Positions 64,000 through 64,000 of a stretch of DNA of 64,000 nucleotides are shown here, piece by piece. Position numbers and translations under genes: made by a program. Where the stretch lies: positions 1-64,000 of the forward strand of contig JAUXYA010000015.1 of assembly GCA_030684405.1 (NCBI GenBank), in the 5' to 3' direction. The notes below the pieces were generated by a model that saw nothing but the letters and a program-made list of their open reading frames with translations, did not search any database and was not told the DNA's origin. How positions within the stretch are numbered: position 1 is the first letter of the stretch; every line of letters starts with the position of its first letter. The DNA is from Burkholderiales bacterium (GTDB taxonomy: Bacteria; Pseudomonadota; Gammaproteobacteria; Burkholderiales; SG8-41).

Positions 64000-64000
64000 C

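Overview
The window looks like a chromosomal segment of a GC-rich betaproteobacterium, probably Burkholderiales/Nitrosomonadales-like. The evidence is the dense set of Bug/TctC solute receptors, the exbB-exbD-lpxK-trm112-kdsB-adk order, a PPi-type phosphofructokinase beside a membrane H+-pyrophosphatase, and mutL/miaA/queG/tsaE homologues of that flavour. I saw no rRNA, tRNA, CRISPR array, transposase or prophage.

Layout. 1-3.7 kb: a truncated CHASE-PAS sensor downstream of an exported intradiol dioxygenase, an EAL phosphodiesterase, and a broken Bug gene. 3.7-12 kb: accessory catabolism, with two TauD/TfdA Fe(II)/2-oxoglutarate dioxygenases plus a Bug receptor, a ketopantoate-reductase-like protein, then a LysR regulator with an FAH-family hydrolase, a RidA protein and a second Bug receptor. 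12.4-16.7 kb: a TerC/Alx gene led by a yybP-ykoY (Mn2+) riboswitch, inorganic pyrophosphatase, a GST, a FIST protein and a DUF599 protein. 16.9-20.7 kb: TctA permease, Bug receptor and ornithine-cyclodeaminase family enzyme, with no TctB seen. 20.7-28.3 kb: a housekeeping run of pyrophosphate metabolism and lipid A/KDO genes. 28.7-40 kb: uup, xseA, a double cNMP-binding protein, a hydrolase, miaA, mutL, pntAB and a class V aminotransferase-like protein. 41-50.9 kb: a PAS-PAS-GAF-GGDEF-EAL protein with a dead GGDEF site, amidase, tsaE, queG, a HAD hydrolase, a GNAT, msrB and a quinone reductase.

Two regions stand out. At 50.9-55.2 kb is a bufferin-type RiPP system: a four-cysteine DUF2282 precursor, a DUF692 (MNIO) modifying enzyme, a DUF2063 partner and DoxX, divergent from an ECF sigma factor and its NrsF-type membrane anti-sigma. 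Three copies of GTAACC-N16-CGAA(C/T) lie upstream of the sigma gene, of the precursor, and of an unannotated secreted peptide carrying three FPS repeats. I read this as one autoregulated, probably metal-responsive regulon. At 62.58-63.04 kb is an AhpE-like peroxiredoxin in which the peroxidatic cysteine codon is an in-frame TGA, followed 12 nt later by a bulged hairpin of bacterial SECIS shape, so it is a likely selenoprotein.

Around these, 55.2-57 kb holds a GntR/FCD regulator divergent from a third TauD-family dioxygenase, with a perfect palindrome filling the promoter spacer. 57-62.5 kb carries MATE, MFS and EamA transporters, a RidA protein and an RbgA-like GTPase, and the window ends in a 3-hydroxybutyrate dehydrogenase. 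Three intergenic palindromes, each with arms built from a different short tandem unit, are scattered at 25.8, 46.5 and 47.7 kb.
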